Positions 15,910 through 26,622 of a DNA stretch of 64,000 bases are shown piece after piece. The translations under genes were made by a program, and so were the position numbers. Position 1 is the first letter of the stretch; the number at the start of each line of letters is the position of its first letter. The stretch is from Muriicola jejuensis (lineage in GTDB: Bacteria; Bacteroidota; Bacteroidia; Flavobacteriales; Flavobacteriaceae). Where the stretch lies: positions 62,001 to 126,000 of the forward strand of contig NZ_JAABOP010000005.1 in NCBI RefSeq assembly GCF_010671595.1, read 5' to 3'. The notes below the pieces were generated by a model. That model searched no databases and was not told the origin of the DNA. It worked only from the letters and a program-made list of their open reading frames with translations.

Positions 15910-18618
15910 TTGCAATCAAATAAACGGCTTTTTCTTTTCGCGGGTTTGTTTTTCTCGGTTGTGGCCCTGGTTTTTGCACAGGAGGACAAGATCAGGCCTC
16001 TGCCGATCAAGGCTGTGGAAGACAGCATACAGGCCCCTGCCCTGCCCCCTTCCCTCTCACAGGATACCGTCCGTACCGATTCCATCAGGGCAGATTCCGT
16101 CCCTAAAAAGCCTGCCCTCCTCCTAGACAAGATCAAGTACAAGGCCAAGGATTACGTGAAGCTCAGCCAAAAAGATCAGAAGGTCTACCTCTACAACGAG
16201 GCGGAGATCTACTACCAGGATACCGAGCTCAAGGCCGGGATCATCATCCTGGATTACATCAAAAACGAGGTGTATGCAGGGCGTTTAAAGGATACCCTGG
16301 GTAATTATTCCCAACTCCCCTATTTTAAACAGGGGGAGAATGTGGTCATCCCGGATTCCATCCGCTTTAACTTCGATACCCAAAAGGCAGTGATCTGGAA
16401 TTCCAGGACCGAGCAACAGGCCGGTCTGGGTCAGCTGGGGAGCGATGCCATGAAGGTCTATGCGGAACGCACCAAGAAGGAGAATGATTCGGTGTACTTC
16501 CTGAGCGAGGGGAAACTCACCACTTCCAAAGATACCATAGATCCTGACTATTACATACGGGTGCGCAAGGCCAAGTTCGTCCCCAAAAAAAAGGTAATCG
16601 CAGGGTTCAGCAACCTCTATATCGTGGATGTCCCTACTCCCATTGCCCTGCCTTTTGCCTATTTCCCACTGACCGTAGGGCGGACTGCAGGGATCATGAT
16701 GCCGACCTTTGGAAATGATCCGGACCGGGGCTACTTCCTGCAGAACGCGGGATACTACCTCCCTATCAATGACTATGTGGACCTGACCCTTACGGGCGAC
16801 CTCTATACGAACGGGAGTTACGGGATCAGGGCGCAATCCGTCTATGCCAAACGATACCGGTACAGGGGGAATTTCAACTTCCGGTACGAAAACCAGATCG
16901 TAAGCCAGAAGGGGTTTGATGATTACAGCCGGGGGACGATCTACAACATACAGATCTCCCACTCGCAGGATCAGAAGGCCAATCCCAACAGTCGGCTTTC
17001 AGCCTCCGTAAACCTGGGAAGCAGCCAGTATTACAGGAATTCCCTCCTGCAGCAGAACCTGGCCCTCACACAGACCAACAACCTGTCATCCTCCATCTCC
17101 TATTCCAAGACCTTTCCGGCCTACCCTTCCGTGAATATGAGCCTGACAGCCACCCACAACCAGAACACCAATACCAACGTGGTGGATGTGACCCTCCCAA
17201 CCCTTCAGGCAGCCATGGAGCGTGTTTTCCCGTTTGCCAAGAGGGATGGGATCAAGAAAGGGGCGATACAGAATATCAACTTTCAGTACGACCTCAATGC
17301 CAGAAACAGCATACGCACCAATGACGAAGATTTCCTGACGGCAAAAATGTTCGACGATGCCAAGGTAGGGGCTCGACACCGGATCCCGATCAGTACGAAC
17401 TTCAAAGTGGCCAAATATTTTAGCGTCACCATGGGTGGAAACTACGAGGACATTTGGACCCTCCAAACCTTCAACCAGAGGTTCGATCCGGATACGCAAA
17501 CCGTGGTGACCGATACGATCAGCGGCTTTGACCGCTACAACACCTATAATTTCAGCGCCAGTGTGGGAACTACCCTCTATGGTACGTTCACCTTCGGGGA
17601 GGATAAGAAATTCCAGGCCATACGACATGTGATGAGGCCCACGGTAAGTTATGGATACGCCCCCTCATTTGAACAGTACTACGACGAATACCTGAACGAG
17701 GTATCCGGGAACATCGTACAGTACTCCCGCTTTCAGAATACGATCTACGGGGCACCCAGCCTGGGGAAGTCGAATGCACTCACCTTTTCCCTCCAAAACA
17801 CCCTGGAAGCCAAGGTAAAGGATAAGGACAGTACGGCCACTGAACCCAAAAAGATCCAACTGCTAAACAGCCTGAACTTTTCCACGGGCTACAACTTTGA
17901 GGCCGACTCCCTCAAGATCAGCCCGGTAAGTATGAGCGGGGGTACCAACCTCTTTAAGAACAAGATGTCCGTGAACTTCGGAGCCAGTCTGGACCCCTAC
18001 GCCATAGACAACAACGGCCGGCGGATCAACACCTTTAACATCGATAACGGCGGAAGCCTGTTCAGGCTAACAACGGCCAGGGCCAATATCAGCTATAATT
18101 TGAGCAGTAAGGATTTTGGGAAGGACAGGGACAAAGAGGAGGAAGAGCAAGACCCTTACAATGGACAGAACTATGTGGCTGCCAGCGGTGGGCGGACGGA
18201 CGACCTCTTTGGAACAGCCGACAATTTCAATGACAGCAGTTTTAAGAACCGGGATCCCGACGACATCGAGAATCCCAGGTATGGGGCCAAGATCCCATGG
18301 GACCTGCGTTTGCAATATGCGGCTACCTACAGCAACAGCAACCGGCAGAATGAGTTTTCCAATCACTCCCTGATGTTCTCCGGGAACATCGAACTCTCCC
18401 CTCGCTGGAGGGTGGGGGCATCCTCTGGCTACGACATCAGGAGGAAAGGATTTACGGTCACACAGTTGAGGTTTGAGCGCGACCTCAAAAGCTTTGTCAT
18501 GCGCTTCAACTGGACGCCTTTCGGGGATTTCAAGAGATGGTATTTCTTTATCGGGATCAAGAGTTCCATCCTACAGGACCTGAAATGGGAAAACCGAAGT
18601 CAACCTGTAAGAAGATAA
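15910..18618 (+). CDS. lptD: LPS-assembly protein LptD (OstA-like)
   Basis: The 902-aa outer-membrane protein inserts lipopolysaccharide into the outer leaflet. A signal peptide (LFLFAGLFFSVVALVFAQ) is followed by an OstA-type jellyroll domain (about 75-240). This has repeated short beta strands such as KDYVKLSQKDQKVYLYNEA and the FPLTVGRTAGIMMPTFG transition. A large beta-barrel region runs to the C-terminus. The start is TTG (15910-15912), since no in-frame ATG precedes the signal peptide. It ends with a terminal strand (WYFFIGIKSSILQDLKWENR). ridA follows 18 bp later, probably in the same transcript. Confidence 0.88.
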   Translation: MQSNKRLFLFAGLFFSVVALVFAQEDKIRPLPIKAVEDSIQAPALPPSLSQDTVRTDSIRADSVPKKPALLLDKIKYKAKDYVKLSQKDQKVYLYNEAEIYYQDTELKAGIIILDYIKNEVYAGRLKDTLGNYSQLPYFKQGENVVIPDSIRFNFDTQKAVIWNSRTEQQAGLGQLGSDAMKVYAERTKKENDSVYFLSEGKLTTSKDTIDPDYYIRVRKAKFVPKKKVIAGFSNLYIVDVPTPIALPFAYFPLTVGRTAGIMMPTFGNDPDRGYFLQNAGYYLPINDYVDLTLTGDLYTNGSYGIRAQSVYAKRYRYRGNFNFRYENQIVSQKGFDDYSRGTIYNIQISHSQDQKANPNSRLSASVNLGSSQYYRNSLLQQNLALTQTNNLSSSISYSKTFPAYPSVNMSLTATHNQNTNTNVVDVTLPTLQAAMERVFPFAKRDGIKKGAIQNINFQYDLNARNSIRTNDEDFLTAKMFDDAKVGARHRIPISTNFKVAKYFSVTMGGNYEDIWTLQTFNQRFDPDTQTVVTDTISGFDRYNTYNFSASVGTTLYGTFTFGEDKKFQAIRHVMRPTVSYGYAPSFEQYYDEYLNEVSGNIVQYSRFQNTIYGAPSLGKSNALTFSLQNTLEAKVKDKDSTATEPKKIQLLNSLNFSTGYNFEADSLKISPVSMSGGTNLFKNKMSVNFGASLDPYAIDNNGRRINTFNIDNGGSLFRLTTARANISYNLSSKDFGKDRDKEEEEQDPYNGQNYVAASGGRTDDLFGTADNFNDSSFKNRDPDDIENPRYGAKIPWDLRLQYAATYSNSNRQNEFSNHSLMFSGNIELSPRWRVGASSGYDIRRKGFTVTQLRFERDLKSFVMRFNWTPFGDFKRWYFFIGIKSSILQDLKWENRSQPVRR

Positions 18619-18636
18619 TCACTAACAACCAAATAC

Positions 18637-19023
18637 ATGAGTAGCAGAAAGATCATCCACACCTCAAAAGCCCCTTCGCCCATCGGGCCTTACAGTCAGG
18701 CCGTGTTGGCCGGTAACACCTTATTCATCTCGGGTCAGATTGCCATGGATCCCAACAGCGGGGAGCTGATCTCGGGGGATATCAAGGCTGAGACCCGGCA
18801 GTGTATGGAAAACCTCAAGGCCATTCTCACCAAGGCGAGTATGGGGTTTGAACAGGTGGCCAAAGCCTCCATCTTTGTAAAGGACATGAAGCAATTTGCG
18901 GAGATCAACGAGGTATACGGGTCTTACTTTGACCCTGCTACTGCACCTGCCAGAGAAACGGTAGAGGTGTCTAATCTCCCCAAATTCGTGAATGTGGAGA
19001 TCTCCATGATCGCCATCAGATAG
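18637..19023 (+). CDS. ridA: RidA-family reactive enamine/imine deaminase
   Basis: The 128-aa protein hydrolyses reactive enamine/imine intermediates such as 2-aminoacrylate, released by PLP enzymes. Family motifs are all present: IGPYSQAVLAGNTLFISGQI near the start, and PARETVEVSNLPK near residues 107-119 carrying the substrate-binding arginine. It is 18 bp behind lptD. Its last eight bases overlap the tail of the convergent sugar-kinase gene. Confidence 0.95.
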   Translation: MSSRKIIHTSKAPSPIGPYSQAVLAGNTLFISGQIAMDPNSGELISGDIKAETRQCMENLKAILTKASMGFEQVAKASIFVKDMKQFAEINEVYGSYFDPATAPARETVEVSNLPKFVNVEISMIAIR

Positions 19024-19867
19024 TCTGTTTGTGGAATTCCACTAGTCCGTCTATAGGCCGTTGCCGGATCACCCCGGTGATAAGATCGTTCCTCTCCAGG
19101 ACCATCTTTAATTCCTCTCTCAGGAACCAGGCGATACTTCCCACGAAGTGCACAGGTACCTTGGTGGCCAGTTCGAACTGCATGATGTAGTTGTTCACGA
19201 ATTGCTGTAACCCCTTATCTATGACTCCTTTACAATAAGGGTGGTCCTTATTTTCGATGAGGAAGCGGGCAAAGGTAGCCAGGTAAGTATTGGGGTTGGG
19301 TTGTTTGTACAGATTCTCCTTGATCACATCGGGGTCCAGGTTGTATTCACTGGCGAATTTCAACCCAAGAGCCTGGGGCATCTTGTGGAAATAGTAATCC
19401 CGGATCAGTTTACGGCCAAAGAAGTTCCCGCTGCCGTCATCCATGGGAATATATCCCAGGGAGATCACTTTTTGGAACAACTGGTGCCCGTCGTAATAAC
19501 TGCAATTGGATCCGGTCCCCAGAATACAGACGATTCCCTGATGACCTATTTTGGTGGTTGAATAGATGGCGGCATAGGTATCTTCCTTTACCTCTATCTT
19601 GGCCTTGTTAAAAAAAGCCTTGAAGATGTTCCTGAGGAATTTCTTCATCCGTTCCGTGCCACAACCGGCCCCATAGAAATACAATCGGCTTACCTTGTTT
19701 CTGTTCTTGGAGAGCTCAAAATTGTTTGCGAGCCTGTCCTCGATGACCTCGCGAGTAAGCACTTCCGGGCTCAGGCCGAGGGTCTGGGTCATAAAGACCT
19801 CATTCCCTTTCTCGTCAAGGGCGATCCAGTCTGCCTTGGTCGCTCCACTGTCTACAATTAGTATCAT
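19016..19867 (-). CDS. BadF/BadG-family ATPase, probable N-acetylglucosamine kinase-like
   Basis: The 283-aa ASKHA-fold protein opens with the phosphate-1 motif DSGATKADW. It has YGAGCGTERMKKFL and the phosphate-2 loop ILGTGSNCSYYDG, followed by GYIPMDDGSGNFFGRKLI. This matches the BadF/BadG/BcrA/BcrD ATPase family that includes eukaryotic-type GlcNAc kinase. A role in amino-sugar phosphorylation is likely but not proven. It begins 12 bp after a strong terminator that closes the pfkA-gapA unit, so it either has its own start signal inside a few bases or depends on read-through. Confidence 0.85.
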   Translation of the reverse strand: MILIVDSGATKADWIALDEKGNEVFMTQTLGLSPEVLTREVIEDRLANNFELSKNRNKVSRLYFYGAGCGTERMKKFLRNIFKAFFNKAKIEVKEDTYAAIYSTTKIGHQGIVCILGTGSNCSYYDGHQLFQKVISLGYIPMDDGSGNFFGRKLIRDYYFHKMPQALGLKFASEYNLDPDVIKENLYKQPNPNTYLATFARFLIENKDHPYCKGVIDKGLQQFVNNYIMQFELATKVPVHFVGSIAWFLREELKMVLERNDLITGVIRQRPIDGLVEFHKQTI

Positions 19868-19879
19868 AGGTTATGGTGT

Positions 19880-19929
19880 AAAAAAGGAATCCTTAAAATA
19901 AGCAATATTTACCTATTCTAAGGATTCCT
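19880..19929 (-). terminator. Rho-independent terminator after gapA
   Basis: A perfect 11-bp inverted repeat (19885-19895 with 19919-19929) encloses a 23-nt loop. Read on the minus strand it is followed by a T-run (A's at 19880-19885). It lies 19 bp after the gapA stop and only 12 bp before the next gene on the same strand. Confidence 0.75.
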
Positions 19930-19948
19930 CAACTTCTGTTTTATAATC

Positions 19949-20962
<1,014 letters not shown>

Positions 20963-21952
20963 TTAAGTGGACATTATATCGGATACTCTGATGAGCTCCT
21001 TATCTATTTTTGTTTTTCCTTTGATCGCCTCGCTTAGGGGGGTAAATGCGATATCATCGTCGAGTATACCTACCATAAGGTTGGATTTCCCTTCAAGCAG
21101 GGCTTCCACGGCTTTCACACCCATTCTGCTGGCCAGGACCCTGTCAAAGCAGGTAGGCGCTCCTCCCCTCTGCATATGGCCCAGAACACATACCCTCACA
21201 TCGTAGATCGGGAGGTGCTCCTCCACGTATTCCTTGAGCTGGAAGACGTTCTTACCAGTGGTCTTATCCCCTTCTGCGACCACTACGATACTCGATGATT
21301 TTCCGGTAAGCTTACTTCGCTTCAGGGATTCCAGCAGCCTCTCGAGGCCGAGGTTCTCCTCGGGGATCAGGATCTCTTCCGCTCCTGCACCTACGCCGGC
21401 ATTCAGGGCGATATGGCCCACGTCCCTTCCCATGACCTCCACGAAGAAGAGTCGGTGGTGTGAACTGGCCGTGTCCCGTATCTTGTCAATGACCTCCATG
21501 GCCGTATTGATGGCCGTATCGAAGCCCAGGGTATACCGGGTGCCAAAGATATCGTTGTCGATCGTTCCGGGGATGCCGATGACCGGCATGCCGAATTCCT
21601 CGTTAAAGAGGAGGGCCCCGGTAAAGCTTCCGTCGCCCCCGATGACCACCATGGCATCCACGCCTTCGGACTTCAGCTGGTCATAGGCCTTTTGCCTTCC
21701 TTCCCTGGTTTTGAATTCTTCACACCGGGCCGATTTAAGGATGGTTCCGCCCTTGTTGATAATATTATTCACACTTCGGGCATTCATCGGGAGAAAATCG
21801 CCTTCTATCATCCCTTCATACCCCCTGTAGATACCTACGCACTCTATCTTCATGAATGCGCAGGTCCTCACAACAGAACGTATGGCGGCGTTCATTCCCG
21901 GAGAGTCGCCCCCGGAGGTAAAGACCGCTATCTTCTTAATTTTTGTATCCAT
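20963..21952 (-). CDS. pfkA: ATP-dependent 6-phosphofructokinase
   Basis: This enzyme commits fructose-6-phosphate to glycolysis. TSGGDSPGMNAAIR is at the start, GGDGSFTGA in the ATP site, IPGTIDNDIFGT carries the catalytic aspartate, and EVMGRDVGHIA is further on. I start at the ATG at 21950-21952 (MDTKIKKIAVF). The extra in-frame residues upstream would lie across the -7 box at 21969-21976. At 329 aa the length is normal. It heads the pfkA-gapA pair. Confidence 0.96.
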   Translation of the reverse strand: MDTKIKKIAVFTSGGDSPGMNAAIRSVVRTCAFMKIECVGIYRGYEGMIEGDFLPMNARSVNNIINKGGTILKSARCEEFKTREGRQKAYDQLKSEGVDAMVVIGGDGSFTGALLFNEEFGMPVIGIPGTIDNDIFGTRYTLGFDTAINTAMEVIDKIRDTASSHHRLFFVEVMGRDVGHIALNAGVGAGAEEILIPEENLGLERLLESLKRSKLTGKSSSIVVVAEGDKTTGKNVFQLKEYVEEHLPIYDVRVCVLGHMQRGGAPTCFDRVLASRMGVKAVEALLEGKSNLMVGILDDDIAFTPLSEAIKGKTKIDKELIRVSDIMST

Positions 21953-21968
21953 AAAAATTATCGAATCC

Positions 21969-21976
21969 CAAAAATA
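21969..21976 (-). promoter_or_regulatory. -7 box of the pfkA-gapA operon
   Basis: A perfect TATTTTTG on the minus strand ends 16 bp before the pfkA ATG. TTTG motifs upstream are at non-ideal spacing (about 12 bp), so only the -7 element is supported. Confidence 0.4.
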
Positions 21977-22048
21977 ACAAACAAATATCAAATCAGCACC
22001 TTAGCTCGGGCTTAATTGCCTGTTTATGCCTAATCAAACGATGTAGTT

Positions 22049-22071
22049 TAAAAAAAAATCAGGAATCCCTG
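22049..22071 (-). terminator. Weak terminator after tamB
   Basis: On the minus strand a 4-bp GC-containing stem (CAGG-GATT-CCTG) is followed by a run of nine T's, 30-50 bp beyond the tamB stop. The stem is short, so efficiency is uncertain. Confidence 0.4.
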
Positions 22072-22100
22072 TATGGTTTTGCGAAGTGACTAAACTGCTC

Positions 22101-25100
22101 TCAATCCTTGATGGGGTTGGTATTGGTTTTCTGATAGAACCTGACCACGCTGTCCCTCCCCATGGTCCCCTGTTCTTTTTTGAGCCTTGAATTTGATTTT
22201 CCGGCTTCTTCCTTGGGCTGAAACACCTTCCTGAGCAATTCGTTAAAAGTGCTGAAATCGACCTCATAGGACAGACCGATCCCCTGGGTATACCCGGTCT
22301 GGTTGGCCAGGAATTGCTGGATCTCATTCTCCCGGTTAAAGATCTTTGCCCTTAAGGTACCTTCCTCATTCAAAAGCACCTGCACCTCTACATCCCCAGC
22401 GACAACGGTCTCACTAACCCCACCAACAGGTACTCCAAACCGGCCATTAAGCAGCACCCGGTCGCTGAGACGGGTGGATACGGTCACCCCAAGCCTATTT
22501 TCAGTTTGTACCTGACTGGGATCCAGGGTTCCCTGTTCCAGGGAAAAACCGAAGTCGAATTTATCGTTACCACCTCCCAGCAAAGAGTTGACGAGTCCGG
22601 AGGCCGTCTGTATCAGGTTCCCCGTCACCGCCTGTTGGTTGAGTCCGCTGCCCTCATCCACAAAGGTACCCTGGGCGAGCAGGAAAAAGGCATTGCGCTC
22701 TTCTACGGTAGGATCCTGAAGTTTGTATTCCAGTTCGGACTGGACGATGGAACTCGTGCCTGGAAATTCAATATTAAAGTCGATCGTCGGCCGCTCCAGT
22801 TCCCCTGTTAGTAGTACCACCACGTTGGTGGGGATACGCCGGGTGACCCCTGAATTGTCGAGCAAGGGCGCAGGGTTGGCATTGAGGGAATACACCGCTT
22901 CCATGTTAAGCTGGGCTGCCAGAGGGGTTCCATCCCAAACGATACTACCTCCGGGCTTCACAGTAAAGGATTTGTCGATCACCCCGCCAAATCTGTAGTT
23001 ATAGGTTCCGGTCACCACCACAAAATCCCCGAACATATTGAATTTGCCGTTGGTATTGATCTCGATAAGGAGGATACCTTCCCCGGTTCCTCTCAGGGAA
23101 GAGCCCGTTTTCTGGTCTACCACGATCTCTACTTCCGCTTCGGGTGTAACGTCCAGGTCAAAATTCAGTTCCAGACCTTCGTATTCCTTAAGAGTTCTTT
23201 CGAGCTCAAAGGTCCGTTCGTCCTTTTTCTCAATAAAATTGATAAAGGAATAATCGCCCACGGAGGCCACATCGCTCAGCGGGATTTTCAGGGAAGTGCC
23301 CGCGGCCGTTTCCCCCTCAACCTTGATGGTCAGCGCCCTGGTAGGACCGAAGATCCTCCCGGTACCCCGGAGGAAGCCCGTACCGTAGTAAAGGACCTCT
23401 TCTTCATAGGGAGTGTTCAGGATCAATAATCGATCTCCCCTTGTGTCGACAGCGAGATCGAGACTCCAATCGTCCCAGTACTGATGTCTGATGGTCCCGT
23501 CCAGGGTGGCAGTAGTATTCATGGCCACATCCGTGAGCTGGATGTTCTCGAAATCAAAGGTCTGGTTATAAAGCCTGACGGATGAATTCGGGCCAAAACC
23601 GTAATCGACATTGAGGTAGGGAATGGCGATCCCCGCCCGATCCAGCGTGAGCTGCCCACTGATGTTCGGGTTCCGTATGTCTCCTCTGATCTGGGCAGAC
23701 CCGTTGACGAGTCCGCGTATGTTCGTGATGACCCCTTCGCCAAGCGGACTGAAAGGTTCCAGGGTAAAATTCGTAAAATTTGCCATCAGGTCGGCATCAG
23801 GCACTTCATCCTTATTGGTGAAATTCCCCAGCAGGCTGAACTTTTCCCTTCCATTGTCCGTGATCTGGGTATTGACGACGTATTCCGTAAGGTCGCGGTT
23901 CCCCACGATCCCAATGCTGAGCTCGCCCAGGAGTATATCATTAATCCCAAAATCCGTGATCTGCAAGTTACAGGACGGAAGATAGATGTCGTCCTTCTGG
24001 AGGATGTTCAGGGTTCCGTCTATCTCACCCTGCAGGCGGAGACTGTCAATTGCCGGGGCGATCTTGTTGAGGGAAACCAGCCTGAAATCGAGTTGCAGGT
24101 CCTTGTAGGTCGAGTCTGCGAGTTCGCCCCTGAGCCGGATCTGTTCCCGGTTGTTGTTATTCATCACGATCTCTTCGATCTGAATACTGTCGAGAGACCG
24201 GTTGATGATCACCTTGTTCTTCTGGTCTCCATCCTTGTTCAGGACCCAGGTGTTGCCCTTAAAATTGACATCCGACCTCTTGAGGCCGATCACCGAACGG
24301 TTCTGAGCGTTGAAGGTGTGATAGAAGTTCAGATTATAACTGTCATTGTATTCGCTCCCCCCTTTGAACTCCGTCCTGAAGAACAGAGTATCCGCCAGGG
24401 TCGTATTGATGAGGTTGAAGTCCTTGAGATCATAGTAGACCGACTTCACCTCTGAGACGGAGATGTAGGTATTGAATAGAGGATTTTTATTATCGATCTT
24501 GACGTCTATGCTGTCAAAAACGTTGTCGAAGGCAGAGATCCGTGGGGATTTGAAATTGAGTTTGAAATCCCCTTCATCAGCGACAATATTCCCCCGTATA
24601 AAAGTATTGGGATCAAAGGCCACCTGGGGGAAGAAAACATCCACGATCTTGTTGTAGATCTTGAAATTGAAATCCAGGACCTGCCCTTGAGAGATCTCAA
24701 AGGGCTTGTAATTTGTGTAAATACTTCCGATGGAGTTCCTCAGGAGTTTATCGAGTTCGTTCACCCTGAACTTCCCCCTCATAAATCCCGTGATGATATC
24801 CGGGGAATTGATCTCAATGGTCCGTACGCTGTCTGTGTCAAAGGAGGAAACGACATTGAAATCCTCGAAATAATAGGTGTTGTTGACGTTCTTGTAATTC
24901 GTGTTGGAAAAAGAAATATTACCCACCACGTCGTCCAGGCTACTCCCTGAGATATCCATGTTCACATTGCCCTTGAAGATGGAAATACTGTCTTTGATAA
25001 AATTCAGGAGCTTCAGGTCTGCATAGGCGACCGAAGCGTCGAAGTTGAAGTTGTTGACCGTTCCCCCAAAATCTGCCAGCCCTTTGAACGTAAAGTCAAA

Positions 25101-26564
25101 ATTGGGGTCCTTGGATACCAGGGAACCGTCAAAGAGCTGGTCCTTGAGGATACCCGACACCGAAATATCCCGGTAGTCGTAATTGTTGAATCCCAGGTTG
25201 TACACCTGCCCGATGATCTCTGTATTCAATTTTTCCTGAACAAAACCCTGGCCTTCGACGTTCACGTCCATGGATGCCCGACCGAGATTGTCATCCCCTG
25301 CAAATTTGCCCAGATCAAAATCGATCAGGGAAACAAAACCCTTGTATTTGGCATCGTTAATATTATCCACGTCCGTCAGGGACAAGTCCACATAACTGTT
25401 CCCGAGATAGCTGTTGATATTGACTCTGGCCTCGACAGAGGAAAGGGTGATAGTGGCATCGCCTCGCACGGTAAATTGCCCGAACCTGGAGAATGCCGGT
25501 GGAATGGAGGTCCCCAATACATCAGGCATGAGCGAACGCATTTCATAATAGCTGGTGGTGATATTCTTTATCCCGGCCTTGAGCACAAAGGGCTTTTCGC
25601 TCTCAAACAAGTGCTTAAAGTTGAAATCGCCCCGGATCCCGGTATTCTCGGTGGTGAGCAATAGATCATTGACATTGAGGTCGTTCAGCACACCGTTCAG
25701 GGAGGCGGAAAAGAGCACTTCCTTTCCGGTACCGAACTGGTTGCTCAGGGCGTTTACCTCATCCAGGGAAATCTGAGAATCCACAAAGTTGGCCGTCAGG
25801 TTCACTTTGTTGAGGAAATCTGCAAAGTCCTCCCGGTTGTAGTCGAATACCAGGTTTCCGGCAAGGAGGGATTTAGGAGTTTGGAGCTGAAGGGAATCGA
25901 ACCTCATCTGCTGCTTAGTGTATTTAAAAGAGGTGTCGAGCTTGTTGAGTTCAATACCGGTCCTGCTGACGAATTTGAGGTTCCTGATCTCGGAAGTCAC
26001 TTCCGGGCCGAGGATCTGAAATGTCTCCGCATCCAGATTAAGGTCCCTGAAATTCAGAATTTCCTCACTCTCCAGGTTTTCATCGATCAGCCGGAACCTG
26101 CTATTGATGATATGGATGTCCGATGAGGAGAGGAAGAAGGGAGGGCTTCCGGGGTCCCTGGGTTTGTTGTCGTCCAGCTTGGCGACAAAGACGTCGAGGT
26201 TGGTGTTGGTCTCCCCTTTGTAGGTTCGCAGTTTGAAGTTTAGCCCCTCAAGATCGATCTCACCAAACTCTAGACGCCCGCTGATCAGGTTCCTGATGCT
26301 GAGGATAGAGGTATTGAGCTCCTGGATATAGATCAGGGTGTCCTGACGGTAATCCTGGATAAAGATCCCTTTGAGGGCCGTGTCCCAGGAGATCAGGGAG
26401 ACCCGTAAGCGGTCTATGTTGATATTGGTCCCGAATTCGTCGTTTATGGATTTGGTGGCGTATTTAGCAAGGCGGGTCTGAACCGCAGGTAAGGAGAGAA
26501 TGATGGAACTAAGGACCAAGACCAGCAATACTGCCAGCAGTACTCTAATCCCTATTTTTCTCAA
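22101..26564 (-). CDS. tamB: TamB-like translocation/assembly module (DUF490), AsmA-type
   Basis: The 1487-aa inner-membrane-anchored protein has one N-terminal transmembrane helix (VLLAVLLVLVLSSIILSLP). A very long series of beta strands follows that would form a hydrophobic-groove 'bridge' across the periplasm. The conserved C-terminal DUF490 domain (about residues 1050-1450) includes GRFGVPVGGVSETVVAGDVEVQVLL and LSYEVDFSTFNELLRK. TamB-type proteins transport phospholipids to the outer membrane and help barrel assembly. The start is TTG (26562-26564): no ATG exists in frame between it and the upstream stop, and the -7 box at 26614-26621 fits it. It is divergent from tsaD with 58 bp between. 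Confidence 0.9.
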   Translation of the reverse strand: MRKIGIRVLLAVLLVLVLSSIILSLPAVQTRLAKYATKSINDEFGTNINIDRLRVSLISWDTALKGIFIQDYRQDTLIYIQELNTSILSIRNLISGRLEFGEIDLEGLNFKLRTYKGETNTNLDVFVAKLDDNKPRDPGSPPFFLSSSDIHIINSRFRLIDENLESEEILNFRDLNLDAETFQILGPEVTSEIRNLKFVSRTGIELNKLDTSFKYTKQQMRFDSLQLQTPKSLLAGNLVFDYNREDFADFLNKVNLTANFVDSQISLDEVNALSNQFGTGKEVLFSASLNGVLNDLNVNDLLLTTENTGIRGDFNFKHLFESEKPFVLKAGIKNITTSYYEMRSLMPDVLGTSIPPAFSRFGQFTVRGDATITLSSVEARVNINSYLGNSYVDLSLTDVDNINDAKYKGFVSLIDFDLGKFAGDDNLGRASMDVNVEGQGFVQEKLNTEIIGQVYNLGFNNYDYRDISVSGILKDQLFDGSLVSKDPNFDFTFKGLADFGGTVNNFNFDASVAYADLKLLNFIKDSISIFKGNVNMDISGSSLDDVVGNISFSNTNYKNVNNTYYFEDFNVVSSFDTDSVRTIEINSPDIITGFMRGKFRVNELDKLLRNSIGSIYTNYKPFEISQGQVLDFNFKIYNKIVDVFFPQVAFDPNTFIRGNIVADEGDFKLNFKSPRISAFDNVFDSIDVKIDNKNPLFNTYISVSEVKSVYYDLKDFNLINTTLADTLFFRTEFKGGSEYNDSYNLNFYHTFNAQNRSVIGLKRSDVNFKGNTWVLNKDGDQKNKVIINRSLDSIQIEEIVMNNNNREQIRLRGELADSTYKDLQLDFRLVSLNKIAPAIDSLRLQGEIDGTLNILQKDDIYLPSCNLQITDFGINDILLGELSIGIVGNRDLTEYVVNTQITDNGREKFSLLGNFTNKDEVPDADLMANFTNFTLEPFSPLGEGVITNIRGLVNGSAQIRGDIRNPNISGQLTLDRAGIAIPYLNVDYGFGPNSSVRLYNQTFDFENIQLTDVAMNTTATLDGTIRHQYWDDWSLDLAVDTRGDRLLILNTPYEEEVLYYGTGFLRGTGRIFGPTRALTIKVEGETAAGTSLKIPLSDVASVGDYSFINFIEKKDERTFELERTLKEYEGLELNFDLDVTPEAEVEIVVDQKTGSSLRGTGEGILLIEINTNGKFNMFGDFVVVTGTYNYRFGGVIDKSFTVKPGGSIVWDGTPLAAQLNMEAVYSLNANPAPLLDNSGVTRRIPTNVVVLLTGELERPTIDFNIEFPGTSSIVQSELEYKLQDPTVEERNAFFLLAQGTFVDEGSGLNQQAVTGNLIQTASGLVNSLLGGGNDKFDFGFSLEQGTLDPSQVQTENRLGVTVSTRLSDRVLLNGRFGVPVGGVSETVVAGDVEVQVLLNEEGTLRAKIFNRENEIQQFLANQTGYTQGIGLSYEVDFSTFNELLRKVFQPKEEAGKSNSRLKKEQGTMGRDSVVRFYQKTNTNPIKD

Positions 26565-26587
26565 TTTTTTGATAGGACGATATGATT

Positions 26588-26595
26588 TACCTTTG
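26588..26595 (+). promoter_or_regulatory. -7 box for tsaD
   Basis: A perfect TACCTTTG lies 27 bp before the GTG of tsaD. A TTTTTTG (26565-26571) 16 bp upstream could be a slightly close -33 element; it touches the start codon of tamB. Confidence 0.45.
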
Positions 26596-26613
26596 TGCGA
26601 CCAATAATTATTC

Positions 26614-26621
26614 CAAAGCTA
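26614..26621 (-). promoter_or_regulatory. -7 box for tamB
   Basis: A perfect TAGCTTTG on the minus strand would give a leader of about 43 nt to the TTG start of tamB. It ends one base before the tsaD GTG, so the two promoters face each other and overlap. Confidence 0.4.
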
Positions 26622-26622
26622 G

